Notes: generated by a model from the sequence alone, not told the origin. 64,000 nucleotides of DNA from Arcuatula senhousia (GCA_963971305.1 CAXARO010001039.1:1-64000), one strand, 5' to 3'. Positions 24,040-35,795 are shown, counted from the stretch's first letter. Program-made: numbers and translations.

Positions 24040-24349
24040 TTACTTTTTTGTCTCTGCAGGTTTCAAAATATAGACATATCCTTCTTCTCCGTTAGCATTG
24101 CTTTTTTGTTGTATGTTATGTTTATTATCTGGCGAAATAGCATTCAATAATTCCTGCTCATCATTTTTCTTATTATCTGTATCTGCATAATAACATATGC
24201 CGTCATCGTATTTTTTGTCGTACCGCCACATTCGTTCTGGAACGTTGTTTGTACTGCCCACCCTGCAACCTTCGGGGTCAGCTTTTACAACATCATTAAG
24301 TTCATCTTTCGTACTTTTTATAAGAGTTACCTTCGTAGCCGCAAAACCT
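24040..24349 (-). CDS. Terminal exon, GIY-YIG-like domain protein, copy 2
   Basis: This is the second member of the family found at 5.5 and 45.1 kb. On the minus strand a TATTTTACAG acceptor precedes A-GGT-TTT-GCG; about 102 codons follow. Blocks in order: CRVGSTNNVPERMWRYDKKY, DDGICYYADTDNKKNDEQELL, DNKHNIQQKSNA, and GYVYILKPAETKK at the end. The Arg of PERM and the Glu of DEQELL match the positions of the catalytic pair of GIY-YIG or T5orf172 domains; GYVYIL is the classical first strand of that fold but lies last. N-KHN and SNA are shared by all three copies. The frame can be extended to an ATG at 24381, but that runs through the acceptor and into the adjoining retrozyme, so splicing is the better reading. 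Function unknown. Confidence 0.6.
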
Positions 24350-24414
24350 CTGTAAAATATAACAATAAATATGAAACACAAATGACAGCAAAGTTCCAGA
24401 CAAAAAATTTGCTA

Positions 24415-24458
24415 TGCCTGACGCGCATTTTGTCTATTCAAGACTCATCAGAGGCGCT
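24415..24458 (-). ncRNA. Hammerhead ribozyme, damaged
   Basis: CTGATGA and stem II are intact, but GAAA has become AAAA and stem III reads TGCGCG. Loss of the conserved G12 should abolish cleavage. Confidence 0.65.
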
Positions 24459-24487
24459 CTACCAAAAATATTGAAAATGCCAAACAC

Positions 24488-24686
24488 TACTGTGGTTTTA
24501 GTATTGTTCGTTGGGTATCAATTCTGGCGGTTTTCATGGGTTGCCAAGACCCACAAAATCTGATAAAAATTAACATTGATCTGTATGCTGCAGACTTCAG
24601 AACCACGAATTTAAGTATCCACGAATCGATTATTTTCCACCAAACCACGAAAATTGGTACCCACGATAATAAATGAATCCACGGTA
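24488..24686. mobile_element. 199-bp MITE inserted in a retrozyme monomer
   Basis: Left end TACTGTGGTTTTAG and right end GAATCCACGGTA are inverted repeats. The interior has ACCCACGATAATAAATGAATC and other phrases typical of a molluscan MITE. The retrozyme sequence AAACAC...TATGATTATGAAG continues across it, with TA at both edges, which fits a TA target duplication. Confidence 0.7.
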
Positions 24687-24960
24687 TATGATTATGAAGA
24701 GCATAGAACAGTAAAACCAAAAATACTTACTCGGGAATACTAAGATGATCAACCTATAATCTGGGGTTGGAAGACCCTAGGGGTTTAGAAAATTTTGAAA
24801 TTTAAACAGATAATTTAAAGCTTTGATGTGTTTACCAACACAAAAGTGTTGGTGCCGGAGCGGACTAACCTCTGGTAATTAAAACTCTACCAGCAGTGCT
24901 AACCTTCACGGGTGTTCGACAAACAAATGGAAACAAAGTTCCAGACAATAGATTTTGCTA

Positions 24961-25003
24961 CGCCTGACGCGCACTTCGTCTATTCAAGACTCATCAGAGG
25001 CGC
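24961..25003 (-). ncRNA. Hammerhead ribozyme, nearly intact
   Basis: CTGATGA, stem II and GUC are kept. GAAA has become GAAG, so the first pair of stem III would be G-U in place of A-U. Stem I GCGCCU/AGGCGU pairs. Activity is uncertain. Confidence 0.65.
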
Positions 25004-25261
25004 TCTACCAAAAATATTGAAAATGCCAAACACTGTATGATTATGAAGAGCATAGAACAGTAAAACCAAAAATACCAAACTGGGGAATTAAATTATTACT
25101 AAGATGATCAACCTATGTCTTTATTTTCATAAAATGAAAAAAACATAAAATATTACATAAATTAATTTAAACACAATTTCATTTGATAAATGAGAAAAAA
25201 TAAAAACACCAAAAAAGTCATATAAGTTGTTTAGGATACGGTCTTCCTGTCAAATTTCTTA

Positions 25262-25638
25262 AATACAAATGACAACAAAGTTCCAGACAATAAATTTTGC
25301 TACGCCTGACGCGCGTTTCGTCTATTCAAGACTCATCAGAGGCGCTCTACCAAAAATATTGAAAATGCCAAACACTGTATGAATATGAAGAGCATAGAAC
25401 AGTATTACCAAAAATACCAAACTGGGGAACCAAATTATTACTAAGATATTCAACCTATGTCTGGGGTAGGAAGAACCTTAGGGTTTAGACAATTTTGATA
25501 TTAGACGGATAATTTAAAGCTTTGATGTATTCTCCAACTCAAAAGTGTTGGTGCCGGAGCGGGCTAACCTCGGGGAATTTAAACTCCACCAGCAGTGCTA
25601 ACCTTCACGTGTGTTCGAAATACAAATGACAACAAAGT
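25262..25638 (-). mobile_element. Hammerhead retrozyme, one monomer plus terminal repeat
   Basis: A full unit runs 25262-25617 and is followed by a second copy of its first 20 or so bases (AAATACAAATGACAACAAAG), so the insertion is flanked by a short direct repeat of the monomer start. This is expected of a more-than-unit-length copy of a circular RNA. Confidence 0.75.
25302..25345 (-). ncRNA. Hammerhead ribozyme, intact core
   Basis: CTGATGA, GTCT-TGAAT-AGAC, GAAA, CGCGCG and GUC are all present. Stem I is GCGCCU with AGGCGU, closing with one G-U pair. Confidence 0.8.
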
Positions 25639-26250
25639 AAAATGATAAGTACATTTTTGAATTACATTAACGTAAGCATTTATGACATAATTTTGTGTCT
25701 TCTACTGATGTTGAAATTGTTCATTACTGTTAAACTCCCTCATTTGATCTTTGACAAGAACTACTTGCCCTAATATTACTCTTGCTTCGGAACAAATGCT
25801 TCCATATGCGTGTCTTAATGCGGCTTGGCAGTTTTATATTGGTTTATAATGACCAGAATTGTGCAAAATTTGATAAAAGCATGAACTTTGCACAACGCTT
25901 CTTTTGAATGTGAATATGAAAATTTAGATCCTGGCCAAAAGCAAAAATCATTTTTTTCAAGATGGCAACCCATTTTTTCAAAATTGCGTCTTTTTATAGA
26001 ACCTTATATTCTATTATCATATTATAACTCTTTAAAATTCAAAAACTAGTAATGATTTCTTCATTCGGATAATTTAACAACAATAAAACATGTAAATGAT
26101 CCATAATATGGCGCATGAACACTACTTCCAGTTTTAAATTGGCGCCAAAATGCTTAATATTATAATTTTGTATTATAGAATTGGAAATAACTTTAAATCT
26201 TTTACAGTTACATCTTCATCAAATAAAGATCGCTAGAATTTGCGAAATGG
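25639..26250. other. Intergenic, no gene seen
   Basis: AT-rich; nothing supported. Confidence 0.45.
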
Positions 26251-26333
26251 CAAATAAAGGTAATAACAAAACTACCGAACTTGAATGATCAATCTCATAG
26301 TCCAGAGAAAATGACAAAAACGAATCAGTCATT
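26251..26333 (-). repeat. Solo PLE-A terminus
   Basis: AAATAAAGGTAATAACAAAA through AAAACGAATCAGTCA matches the last 80 bases of subfamily A exactly in order, without RT or hairpin. Confidence 0.65.
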
Positions 26334-26769
26334 ATTACTCAATATCATTGTAAACTGTACAAGTTTAATTCGACAGCAGATAGTACTATACGTAGAGCAC
26401 ATCGCACTATACGGACATTAACACAACGTCCGGTTTCAAAATGACGACAATATGCTAAAAATGCAATTTCCCATTTGATATATTTAGAATCAGTTGTTCT
26501 TATACGTCACTTTATTGTCATACAGCTATGCTTATTTAGATGTAATGCGGGATTTTTACTCTTTGCATGACTGTTGAATGTACGTAGATTGGCAAAGGAT
26601 AAAACAAGTCGAACGGCTTTAGACTAGTGCTCTAATAAAATTGTTTACATTTAAACTTTCTAGCACAAGGAGGATTGTGTGAAAGTAAGCATCTTTCTTT
26701 AAAGGATGGCATCAATGAATTGCGTTCTAAGACAAGAGGCTCCCAGGAGCCTAAATCGCTCACCTGGTC

Positions 26770-27790
26770 TTGATTTCAACCCTATATTTTGTAGAGCTAA
26801 ATGAACTGAACATTTAAGCAAGCAACAGTTTGTCTTTATCTACTATAGTTTTCATTCTAGGCCAAAAACACGAAAAACCGTTATTTTATTGGCCGTAGCC
26901 CCTATAAGGGGTCTTCTGACAACTTCGACCCTATTAAGACTTTTGTAGAGCTTAATAAACTGAACATTTAAGCAAGCAATAGCTTTTCTCTATCTGCTAA
27001 AGTTTTCATTCTATAGGCCAAAAAAATGAAAAAAAGGTTATTTTAGGGGCCATAACCCCTATGAAGGGTCATCTGACAACTTCGATCCTATTGAGACTTT
27101 TGTAGAGCTAAATGAACTGAACATTTAAGCAAGCAACAGCTTTTCTCTATATGCTATAGTTTTCTTTCCATAGGCCAATAACATGAAAAACATCATTTTA
27201 GGGGCCGTAACCCCTGTAAGGGGCCATCTGACAACTTCGACCCTATAACAACTTTTGTAGAGCTAAATGAGCTGAACACTTAAGCAAGCAGCAGCTTCTC
27301 TCTATCTGCAATAGTTTTCATTCCATAGGCCAAAAACATGAAAGAACATCATTTTAGGGGCCGTAACCCCTATAAGAGGTCATCTGACAACTTCGACCCT
27401 ATGACAATTTTTGTAGAGCTAAATGAGCTGAACATTTAAGCAAGCAACAGCTTCTCTCTATCTGCAATAGTTTTCATTCCATAGGCTAAAAACATGAAAA
27501 AAACATTACTTCAGGGGCCGTAAGCCCTATAAGGGGTCATATGACAACTTCGACCCTATGGAGACTATTGTAGAGCTAAATGAGCTGAACATTTAAGCAA
27601 GCAACAGCTTTTCTCTATCTGCAATAGTTTTCATACTATAGGGCAAAAACATGAAAAAACGCTATTTTTCACCTTTAAGGGGCTGTAACCCCTATAAGGG
27701 GTCATCTGACAACTTGGACCAAATGGACACTTTTGTAGAACTTTTGATGCTTAAGCAGAAAGGTGGCATCAGATTTCATCTATTTCTTAT
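26770..27790 (+). repeat. Tandem array, about seven units of 156 bp
   Basis: The phrase TCTGACAACTTCGACC recurs at 26915, 27072, 27227, 27383, 27540 and 27715 (variants included). Spacings are 157, 155, 156, 157 and 175. Each unit also has TGTAGAGCTAAATGA, AAGCAAGCAACAGC and ATAGTTTTCATTC. Confidence 0.85.
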
Positions 27791-27978
27791 ACTTTTTGAT
27801 TTACAAGCCCAAAAGAGTAGTCTGACCCTCCTGGTCTATTTTTAGCAACGGCGGCCATGTTTTTCGACGAAAATCCCCACACCAGTTCTGTGGGGGATAT
27901 CCTAAAGTACCACCAGACCAAATTTGGTTTGAATCTGTGCAGCCATTTCAGAGGAGAAGAAGTTTGAAGAAAAGTTAA

Positions 27979-28018
27979 CGACGACGGACGACGACGACGA
28001 CGGACGACGACGACGGAC
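27979..28018 (+). repeat. GAC-rich microsatellite
   Basis: Runs of ACGACGACGGACGACGACG lie just inside the right end of the element. Confidence 0.85.
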
Positions 28019-28429
28019 GCCAAGTGATGGCAATAGCTCACATGGCCTTTGGCCAGGTGAGCTAAAAATTGTATGGCATGGCATTTTTTCGTATATATTG
28101 TTACTTTCAGAAAAGTACCAAGGCAAGTAATAGTCCCCTAGCAACTTAAAACTATCCTTATGTTTCGAGCTAACTTTATCGTGGATATTGAAGTGCAAGT
28201 GCAGACATTGTCACAATGTCTGTTAAGACATTTTAGCACACGCTAAGAAATACCCGTCTGATAAAACATGTAAACTGACGATCACCATTTCATACTGATG
28301 TTTAGTTTTGTTGCACATGTTTTACACTTTTTCGCTCGTCTGGAAAGAAATATACAAAAAATAAATTGTCGGCTTCTTTATGAAAATCTTTAAGCTGACA
28401 CTAGAGATGTTCAGGGGAAAAACATATAA

Positions 28430-29565
28430 ATAAAGGTAATAACAAAATTACCGAAGTTGGTGAATCAATCTTAAATGTCTATAGGACGAGACAAAACAAA
28501 AAATACAAACCGGAAAAATTAAAGATCGCAATGGTCCTGATTTGGTACAGGCATTTCAAAAGAAATGGTGGGTTAAACCAGGTTTTAAGGCGCGTCAAAC
28601 CTCCCTCTTCCATTGCAATCTCTGGGTCCGGTAGTTACACAAAACACAACGGGTTCGTGAAGACATATTATGGATTCTAAGGTGATCATCTCAGTACATC
28701 AACCTGTCAAACACTAATCAAAGCAAGAACTAATCATTTCGTCTAACATGACATTGAATTTGTCTACCAGTGGCTGGTTACGAAGAAAGAATTTTTTTGA
28801 GATCGTATAAGACGTATTTTCTTATAACTTTGGTCTAATAGTCGGTTACGGAGAAAGTGGTGTCGGATCAAAAAATCTGAAAAATGTGTACAAACCCTGG
28901 CAGATCGAATTAGTTGTGAAATATAGACACCGTTTGCAGGTGACGTTGGTTTGTTACTTTTCAGTTTAGGAAAATTAATAATTTTAAAATTAAATCGTCT
29001 CTTTTAGCGTACATTTTTGTACTGAGATGACCACCCTCGTCAAATTCGAGATGTAGATCCAAGAATAATGTAAATGTCAGTAGTTTCTTTAATCTCTAGC
29101 TCTGTAGGATATATTGAAGGAATCCATATGCCAAACGACGAGTTGTTGACAGAGAGAACACCATCAATATATCTGAAAGTGAGATTAAATTACCTTTCCT
29201 CTTTCATCTTCTTGTTCTTAACGAGTTCCTGAAGAAATTCATTCTTGTAAGAGGAGCACAGTTTGTTCCCATTGGAATGCCGACTTGTTGTTGAAAAATC
29301 TCTCCTCCAAATGTGACAAATATGTTGTCAATAAAGAAATCAAGCATGCTGCAAACTTGATTCAAAGTGTAACAAATCTTATCTTTATAATATTTTTTGG
29401 GAAAAAATGTAGAATTATAGCTTTAAACAACAAAGTGTCTTAAATTTGGAAAGGCCTTTTCAATAAGTTTTTTTAGTCGACAATTAATTTTTGCGTGTGG
29501 CAATGTGGTGTACAAAGTTGAAAAATCGAAAGTTTCCAAAGAATGAACCTTAGAGAATGGCCGGG
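28430..29565 (-). mobile_element. Longest PLE subfamily A copy, with RT motifs A to C
   Basis: Read on the minus strand from about 29560: SLETFDFSTLYTTLPHAK (motif A), then CYTLNQVCSMLDFFIDNIF, FGGEIFQQQVGIPMGTNCAP (motif B), a deletion, EFLQELV-type sequence, FRYIDGVLSVNNSSFG (motif C with the second Asp changed to Gly), YPTELEIKETTD, then the end of RT, the hairpin at 28524-28620 and the terminal AAATAAAGGTAATAAC at 28430. Stops and frameshifts are frequent, so it is dead. RT is followed directly by the noncoding tail; no GIY-YIG endonuclease part was seen downstream of the RT. Confidence 0.75.
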
Positions 29566-32500
29566 ATTTAAAATTATTTTTTTTTTGTTAGTTTTAACCA
29601 TATCTTAAATAAAAGGAAATAAAAAGCTTCGCCGTGTGCACCATGATACGACACAGCAAGCTGAATCTTGTATATTAAATGTCCAATATTGACAGTCAAT
29701 TTCTTTGGATACATCAAATCATTATGGACTCACATTTTTTTTTACACTTAAACAAAAGCTTGTATATTTGACATGTCTTTTTGAGGCAATTTCTTATTTT
29801 GTTAATGCTGTTTGAATTTGCTTCTCTGAGAAATATTGAAATTAAATGTTTTTGAAAATCAGATCACAAACAAGAAAGTTAGTTTTTGGGTATGGTAAAC
29901 TTTTGACCCCGTTAAATGTTGTACAAATGTAAGATACATAAAAATCATTGACACATTTTTCTCTTACAACGATTGGCTTGAACATGATGAGAATTCAAAA
30001 TTATCCGATGGCTGCAATAAATAAAATTATCTTTAGGAAAGCTTGTGCTGGCAATTCCATTCGTGATAATGTCTCCTTGTTCTAGGGGAGAAGGGAAAAG
30101 GAACTCAAGCATACTTTAAAACAATTGCAACCTAAAATTCAGAAAAAAAAAGTTAGTGGGTGTTTGATTTTTTACAGATTTTCAACGCAAAAGAGCAACA
30201 TCGTACATTAATTGGAGTAACCGGCTACATGTTTCCCAGAGAAAACGACCAATCGCGATAGGCAACTGCTAAACTTGACTATATACAGGTGTCTGGTCCG
30301 TTTTTGTTAACTTAGACTACTCGGAATCCCAAAGCCGAATTTCAAAAAACAAACCAGTTACACGGGAGGGCATACTAGTAAGTAATGTTTATAAATATCG
30401 GAGGCTAGTTTATATTTGCATAAATGAGGCAAGCCTTGATTTTTTTGTCAACTAATACTTGATAATTCTACCTATCATCTCGACATATGTTATGACGTTA
30501 CCATATGATGAGGATAGCATTCATAATATGATAAACATGTTTTGGGTCAGCTGGTTGTGACTTCGAAACAAGTTTTGTAATGTCCAGAAGACATTGAATT
30601 AATAGTTGATAAACATAACGGGGAATAATTTCTAACTTAACGCTATTGTCTTTTGTCGCTGCAATGTTCCTTTTTACAATGCAACTACTTTGACATTGTC
30701 AAGCTACATACCTGTTAACCTTGTGCAGGTCTATGAAAAAGGCAACTTTTATATTTTGATGAACAAGTATTATATAAAATAATGACAAAGTCCTGACCAA
30801 ACTTAATCAAAATGTATGATAATCTTAGTTAAAAAAAAGTAACTGAATCGCAATTTTTAGCATTTTGGCGGCAATTTCAAAGCGGAAGTTGTGTTTATGC
30901 GCAATATAATTGGTCATCAGCAAGTCTTAATGTTGTACAAATATTCGAAGGAAGAAATCTTAGCTTCTTTGTGAGATTTTGTAGAATTATATTATGAATT
31001 AATATTAATAGATCTAGTATGATAATAGGTGCAACCTAAAATGGGACACAGCTTATAAAAATATCTGTCTAAATATCATGGATCAATGACTAATACCCCA
31101 ACAAATTATAAAATATCGAATTATTTGTGCAAATCAAAAATATTTGTAATCTTCTGAAAAAGGCCGACATAATTGGGGACAAAGTTCGACGTGGACGAAG
31201 CTTACATCTTTTGGCTTTACATAATCAGTGACGTCATTTTCCGGTTCGCGCTTCAGCAGACAGTAAACAAACAAGCAAAATTGACCAACTTTTTCTGCCA
31301 GGTTCGGAAGATTTTCTGTAGACCAATATGTCTAATTCGAAATATTGGCAAAAGAAGATTAATATAAAAAACCTGGCAGAAAATGGCGACTTGTTTCAAT
31401 GCAGGACACATGTACAAGATTCATTATTCCATGGCCAGCTCAGGTAAGACAACTTTTTTTTACTATTCAGTGTTAAAAAGCTTATTGGTTTATTGTTTAT
31501 GTCTTAAACATCGTCATAATTGGTTGAATTACTAATGAACAATTACTGATCACGATGATTGACAGTGCACCTGTTTACAATGAACATTCTTGCGAGAATT
31601 TGGCGAGATCATTTTATCTCTTTAACAACGAGAGTTTTCTTGAAAAATATATTTAGAGAGTTTACTTTTGACCTTTCATCTGTATGCTTAGGTATTTTTT
31701 TTAAGAAATCTAACTGTTGTTATTAAAACGGCCAATTGTAAAATTTATCTAAAAAAGAAAGCATCGAATTTCTGGCCCCATAGAAAATACCTGGCACATC
31801 CGGTTAGAAAAGAAACAAACCATTACTTTTGGAAGTTTCTAAATATGTTGGACTGCGTCCATATAAAAAGAGACCATTTTTTTTCAATATGACTTTTTCT
31901 TGTGGAAAAGACCCGAATTTCAGTCTGCACAAGTAAGTACATGCTTGTATCACAATTAATGTGCACAATTGCTTTGATTTTGTGGGTTAATAACCCCACT
32001 ATTTTGTTTTCATCTTTTGTCGGTTTTCTTCCTCAGATTGTATTATTAACTACATATTCTGTTTGCGGACGCTTCGACATTCTTATGCCCACTCAATTTT
32101 GTTTACATCTATTATACAAAAAAATATCAGACTGGAGCACTTACTACATGTAAATGGGACGTCGTGCAATGAAATGAGACTAAATTTGCGACGTCATGTG
32201 ACGTAATTGTACTGAAAACTTGTTTTATGTGTGTGTTTTAAGCATGCAGGTGATCCCAAGACCAGCAAGAAGTAAATTTGAAATTACCATTAAATTCAAA
32301 TTTACTGAAAAGTTTTCAAGATATTGAAATTCTATTTTTTAAATCATACTGATGTATTTTAATTTTTTTAATATTAGAAGCATAAAATCTATTTATGTCT
32401 TTACTTTTTTAATTTTATTTCATAATATATTCTTCACACATAACGGAATCTCATATTTCTGTACTTTGACAATGCCGGATAATTTATGACTTATAATTAG

Positions 32501-32729
32501 TTTGCCAATTTTGACCATTTTTCTACATATTTTTGTGTTAATCTGATAAAACAACCCCCTTTTCTTCCTATCATTTTAAAGCAACATAAAAGTCCAATAC
32601 CATATAAAAAAATACATAATTCTTTTAATAAGATTTTTTTTCGAATCATGGCCGCTGCTACTACAAATAGAACATATGGTAGAATCTCATACAAAACTTA
32701 GCAACTATAACAAATTAAGAAATCTTAAT
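29566..32729. other. Long anonymous stretch, one possible first exon
   Basis: No domain-bearing frame was found. Frames at 31173-31367, 31902-32153 and 32497-32694 have no recognisable features. A possible first coding exon at 31383-31443 is listed separately. Confidence 0.4.
31383..31443 (+). CDS. Possible first coding exon
   Basis: An ATG with purine at -3 and G at +4 (AAAATGG) opens a frame of 20 codons plus one base that ends at CAG followed by GTAAGAC, a good splice donor. The residues (beginning MATCFNAGHMYK) match no family I know. No downstream exon could be joined. It may be chance. Confidence 0.2.
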
Positions 32730-33065
32730 GATCTTAGGCTCATCAAGGGAGAATGGTCCTTTTAAGGTAAAAAAATATCTTTTTTAATGAGTTTGCCCCT
32801 TAGAATGTCAGATGGCCTTTTAAAGGGGATGTAGCCTTTTAAATGTCAAATATGGTATGATTTTTCATTGTTTGTCCCATAGAATGAAAACTATTGAAGA
32901 TAAGAAAAAGACAGTTGCTTATTTCAACTTTCAGCTCATTGAGCTATAAAAATTCTTCAAAAGGTGACATGTGTCAAATGACTCTTTATATGGGTAATGC
33001 TAATAGATATTTTTCTATAGCTTAAATGCAAGGAGGGCGTTTAGGGCTCCTGTGAGCCTTTTATT
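32730..33065 (-). repeat. Degenerate copy of the 156-bp/GGCTCC repeat
   Basis: On the minus strand it starts at the palindrome AGGCTCACAGGAGCCC near 33045 and continues with CTCAATGAGCTGAAAG and ATAGTTTTCATTCTATGGG. Confidence 0.6.
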
Positions 33066-33199
33066 TCCTTTATCTAACTAGTACTGCCTTTAAAAGAGAT
33101 ATATTTAACATAAACTAAAGCATACCTATTAGTTGCCATGATTAATATGTTTCACTCCTCTTTTCTGTTATCTCTTGTTTTGCTGAAATAAAGGTGTAC

Positions 33200-33770
33200 A
33201 TAAAAATATACAGTTAAGTTCTATATTTTGATTGGTTCTCTGGATCTTAATTTTTGTCAGTATAGTTCTATATTTTGATTGGTTCTCTGGATCTTAACTT
33301 TGTCAGTACGTCCTTGCCTTGTTTGATATTTTCACTGTTTTTTATATTATATTTGAGATTGACCATGCAAGATAAGTTGTATTGCTATATTATTCACCGA
33401 TCTGGAAGAAGCAACCAAAAAGACAAAAATCACAATGTATTAGACCAAAACAAAAATTGTAATTTGGTCACAAAAATAAATTAGGTGTCATATGTAAAAT
33501 CATTTCTGGCGCGACAACGGTAGTTTTACTTTTAAAATCAATTCAATAATCATTTCAATTTATTCATTCTTTGTTTTTTATATGAAATAATTTTCCCTTA
33601 TTCTTACCTCAAGAACAAACATATTGACCACTTTGAACTGTAAATAGCTTATCGCAAAAAAAAATTTACGTACTTTATCTTTTCCATTGCTGATAACTTA
33701 ATTTTCAGAAAAGGTGTTTTTCTTCCGCAAAATATGACTTTTCGATTTTTTTTTAATAAAGGAAGTTTGA
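33200..33770 (+). repeat. Dispersed repeat, inverted partner at 41.6-42.1 kb
   Basis: GATTGACCATGCAAGATAAG, GAAGAAGCAACCAAAAAGAC and AATTAGGTGTCATATGTAAA recur in inverted order at 41560-42110. A weaker third copy lies around 37460-37760. The repeat is about 560 bp; no protein is conserved among the copies. Confidence 0.7.
33217..33310 (+). repeat. 47-bp tandem duplication
   Basis: AGTTCTATATTTTGATTGG starts at 33217 and at 33264; the two units are nearly identical. Confidence 0.9.
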
Positions 33771-35299
33771 ATCTTGAGAGAGTTTATCTTTGGTGAACAG
33801 GTTATACAGATTTAATATGTTAACCTACATAGCATGCTAGGCTCCTCGTGTATTGTTAAAATTAAAAGATCAAAACAATAAGTTTTGCCCATTTAAAAGA
33901 ATAAAGATCGAACAATCCAAACAACATAAAAATTATGAGAAAGAAGAGCAAAAAAACAAAACAAATCGACATCTTGATATCATGTATATGTTTTAGTTAA
34001 TGTGTGTTATTAAGATTTTCATGAAATTACTGATAATTCAGCAATTTCGTGTAAGTACTAAATGGCACTCCTAGGAACATGCGAATCGATCCAGGTAATT
34101 TTTACTAAACTTCGCAAAAGCAACTGCATTAACTTTGTACTTATCAAAGTAAATCGAATGAAGCAACTTTCCTTAAAAATCATTGAGGCTGCCTCGTTCA
34201 TAATATAAATTGTACGTTCGTACAATTATTGAGTTGTCGAACTCGTGGAATTTAAACATTTCCCCATTGACACAAATTGTAAATAAATTGTTGATGCAGA
34301 GATCCTTCACGGATTTCCATACGACATAAAATTAGGGATATAAAAATCCTTTACATGTTAGTAAACATCTTTTGACTCTATCCACCTATATAAAGTGTAA
34401 GTGAAAATTACCCGGCTCTATACGCGTGTTCCTTGGAGTGTATTAGGGTTGTACAGTACTTGCATTTACCAATTTTCATCAGTAATTACATGAATTTACT
34501 GAACATTTAAGGGCATTTTACAGACATTTACGGAAAACAAAGTCTGGAGCTTAAAGTGAATATAGTTTATATAATTACAGTACCTAGGAAATATGTTCAA
34601 AATAAAGGTGATTTTGAAATTGAAACAAAAACAAAAACAAAACAAGAAATTAACGTTTCAAACCAAACAGGTAAGAGGCCTAAGGCGCAACTCATCATTT
34701 CTATACTCTATAAGCAGTCACTTTAAACTGATGATTTTCACATAAACTTTCACTCAGTCTTTCTTGGATATAGTTAATTCCAAATTGTGATAAATGAAGG
34801 TTAAAACATTGTTCAAGTTTTATTTATATTTATTAGCAAGATGGATTTAATGAAAAGACAAACGAAATTCCTTTTGGGCAGAAAAGTTTGAAAGTTAAGT
34901 TAAATATCTATTAAATGTAATGAATAATATTGTCATTTGGTTTGAAAAGGTCAACTATATCTTTCTTTTTTTTTCTTTTCTTTTCATTCCACTTATCCAC
35001 TTTAAGTTCGGTTTTATTTAGTCGATAAATACTCATATGGACGAAATACTATGAGTACATCATCATATGGTCTGACCATATAAATATACACATATGGTCA
35101 TGACGATTCGGGTATGGTCCATATACTCATTTGGCCCTGCCCATAAATATCATAATTATATGCAGTAATTTTAGGTAATAATTGGAAATATAAGGAATTT
35201 CATGTAATAATTACTTAACACCCTGTAATTACATAGTTCCTGAAAAAGCAACTTCAACTTTCCAATCGTTTATATTTACATATTAAATTGAGGTATACA
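33771..35299. other. Intergenic, no gene seen
   Basis: AT-rich. CATATGGTC palindromic phrases around 35030-35130 are noted but not explained. Confidence 0.4.
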
Positions 35300-35447
35300 T
35301 TTTCAAATTGTCAAAACCCTAAGGTTCTTCCTATCCTAGATTTAGGTTGGTCTTATTATAAATTGGTCCCACTTTCGACATATTTGGTAATAATTTTCTA
35401 TGCTCTTCATAATCTAATAGAGTTTGGCATTTTCAACTTTTGATAGA

Positions 35448-35491
35448 GTGCCTCTGATGAGTCTTAAATAGACGAAACGCGCGTAAGGCAT
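35448..35491 (+). ncRNA. Hammerhead ribozyme with compensated stem I
   Basis: GTGCCT, CTGATGA, GTCT-TAAAT-AGAC, GAAA, CGCGCG, TA, AGGCAT. The core is intact and the triplet is GUA. Stem I is GUGCCU with AGGCAU; relative to GCGCCU/AGGCGU both sides of one pair have changed (C-G to U-A). Confidence 0.8.
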
Positions 35492-35795
35492 AGCAATATC
35501 TATAGTCTCGAACTTTGCTGTTATTTATACTTCTAACATCCGTGATGGTTACCGCTGCTGGTTGAGTTTTAATTCCCCGATGTTACCCCGCTCCGGCATC
35601 AACACTTGTGTTGGCGAACACATCAAAGCTTTACATTATCCGTTTTAATATTTAATTGTCAAAACCTTAGGGTTCTTCAAACCCCAGACTGAGGTTGGTC
35701 TTTGTATAGTTTGGTCCCACTTTCGACATATTTGGTACAATTTTTCTATGCTCTTCATAATCATAGAGTGTTTGGCATTTTCAACTTTTGGTAGA

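Larger units (their letters stand above)
24370..25111 (-). mobile_element. Hammerhead retrozyme array, two monomers, one split by a MITE
   Basis: Units begin near 24370 and 24918. Their ribozymes are 546 bp apart; removing the MITE at 24488-24686 leaves about 347 bp, the normal monomer length. The second unit ends at CAACCTATGTCT. The array begins about 20 bases from the splice acceptor of the GIY-YIG-like exon, within its upstream intron. Confidence 0.75.
26732..28068 (+). mobile_element. Long molluscan GGCTCC repeat with internal 156-bp array
   Basis: The left end is ACAAGAGGCTCCCAGGAGCC, a palindrome, then TCGCTCACCTGG. The right end is GATGGCAATAGCTCACATGG and CCAGGTGAGC. The inner CTCACCTGG and CCAGGTGAG form an inverted pair. 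Between them is a tandem array, then a run of GACGACGGAC (27979-28018). The element is common in bivalve sequence as I recall it. Hairpin-at-end structure recalls Helitron-like elements, but no Rep/Helicase and no clear CTRR end were seen. Frames on either strand across the GAC run are artefacts. Confidence 0.65.

Noticed and set aside
24040..24381. Reading the ATG at 24381 as the true start of copy 2
   Set aside because: The extra codons are intron and retrozyme sequence; the conserved acceptor in all three copies argues for splicing.
27787..28198. Arg-rich minus-strand frames over the GAC run
   Set aside because: Translations of a microsatellite inside a mobile element.
35030..35130. CATATGGTC palindromes as a regulatory site
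   Set aside because: Short, AT-rich and without a gene nearby; likely chance or old repeat.
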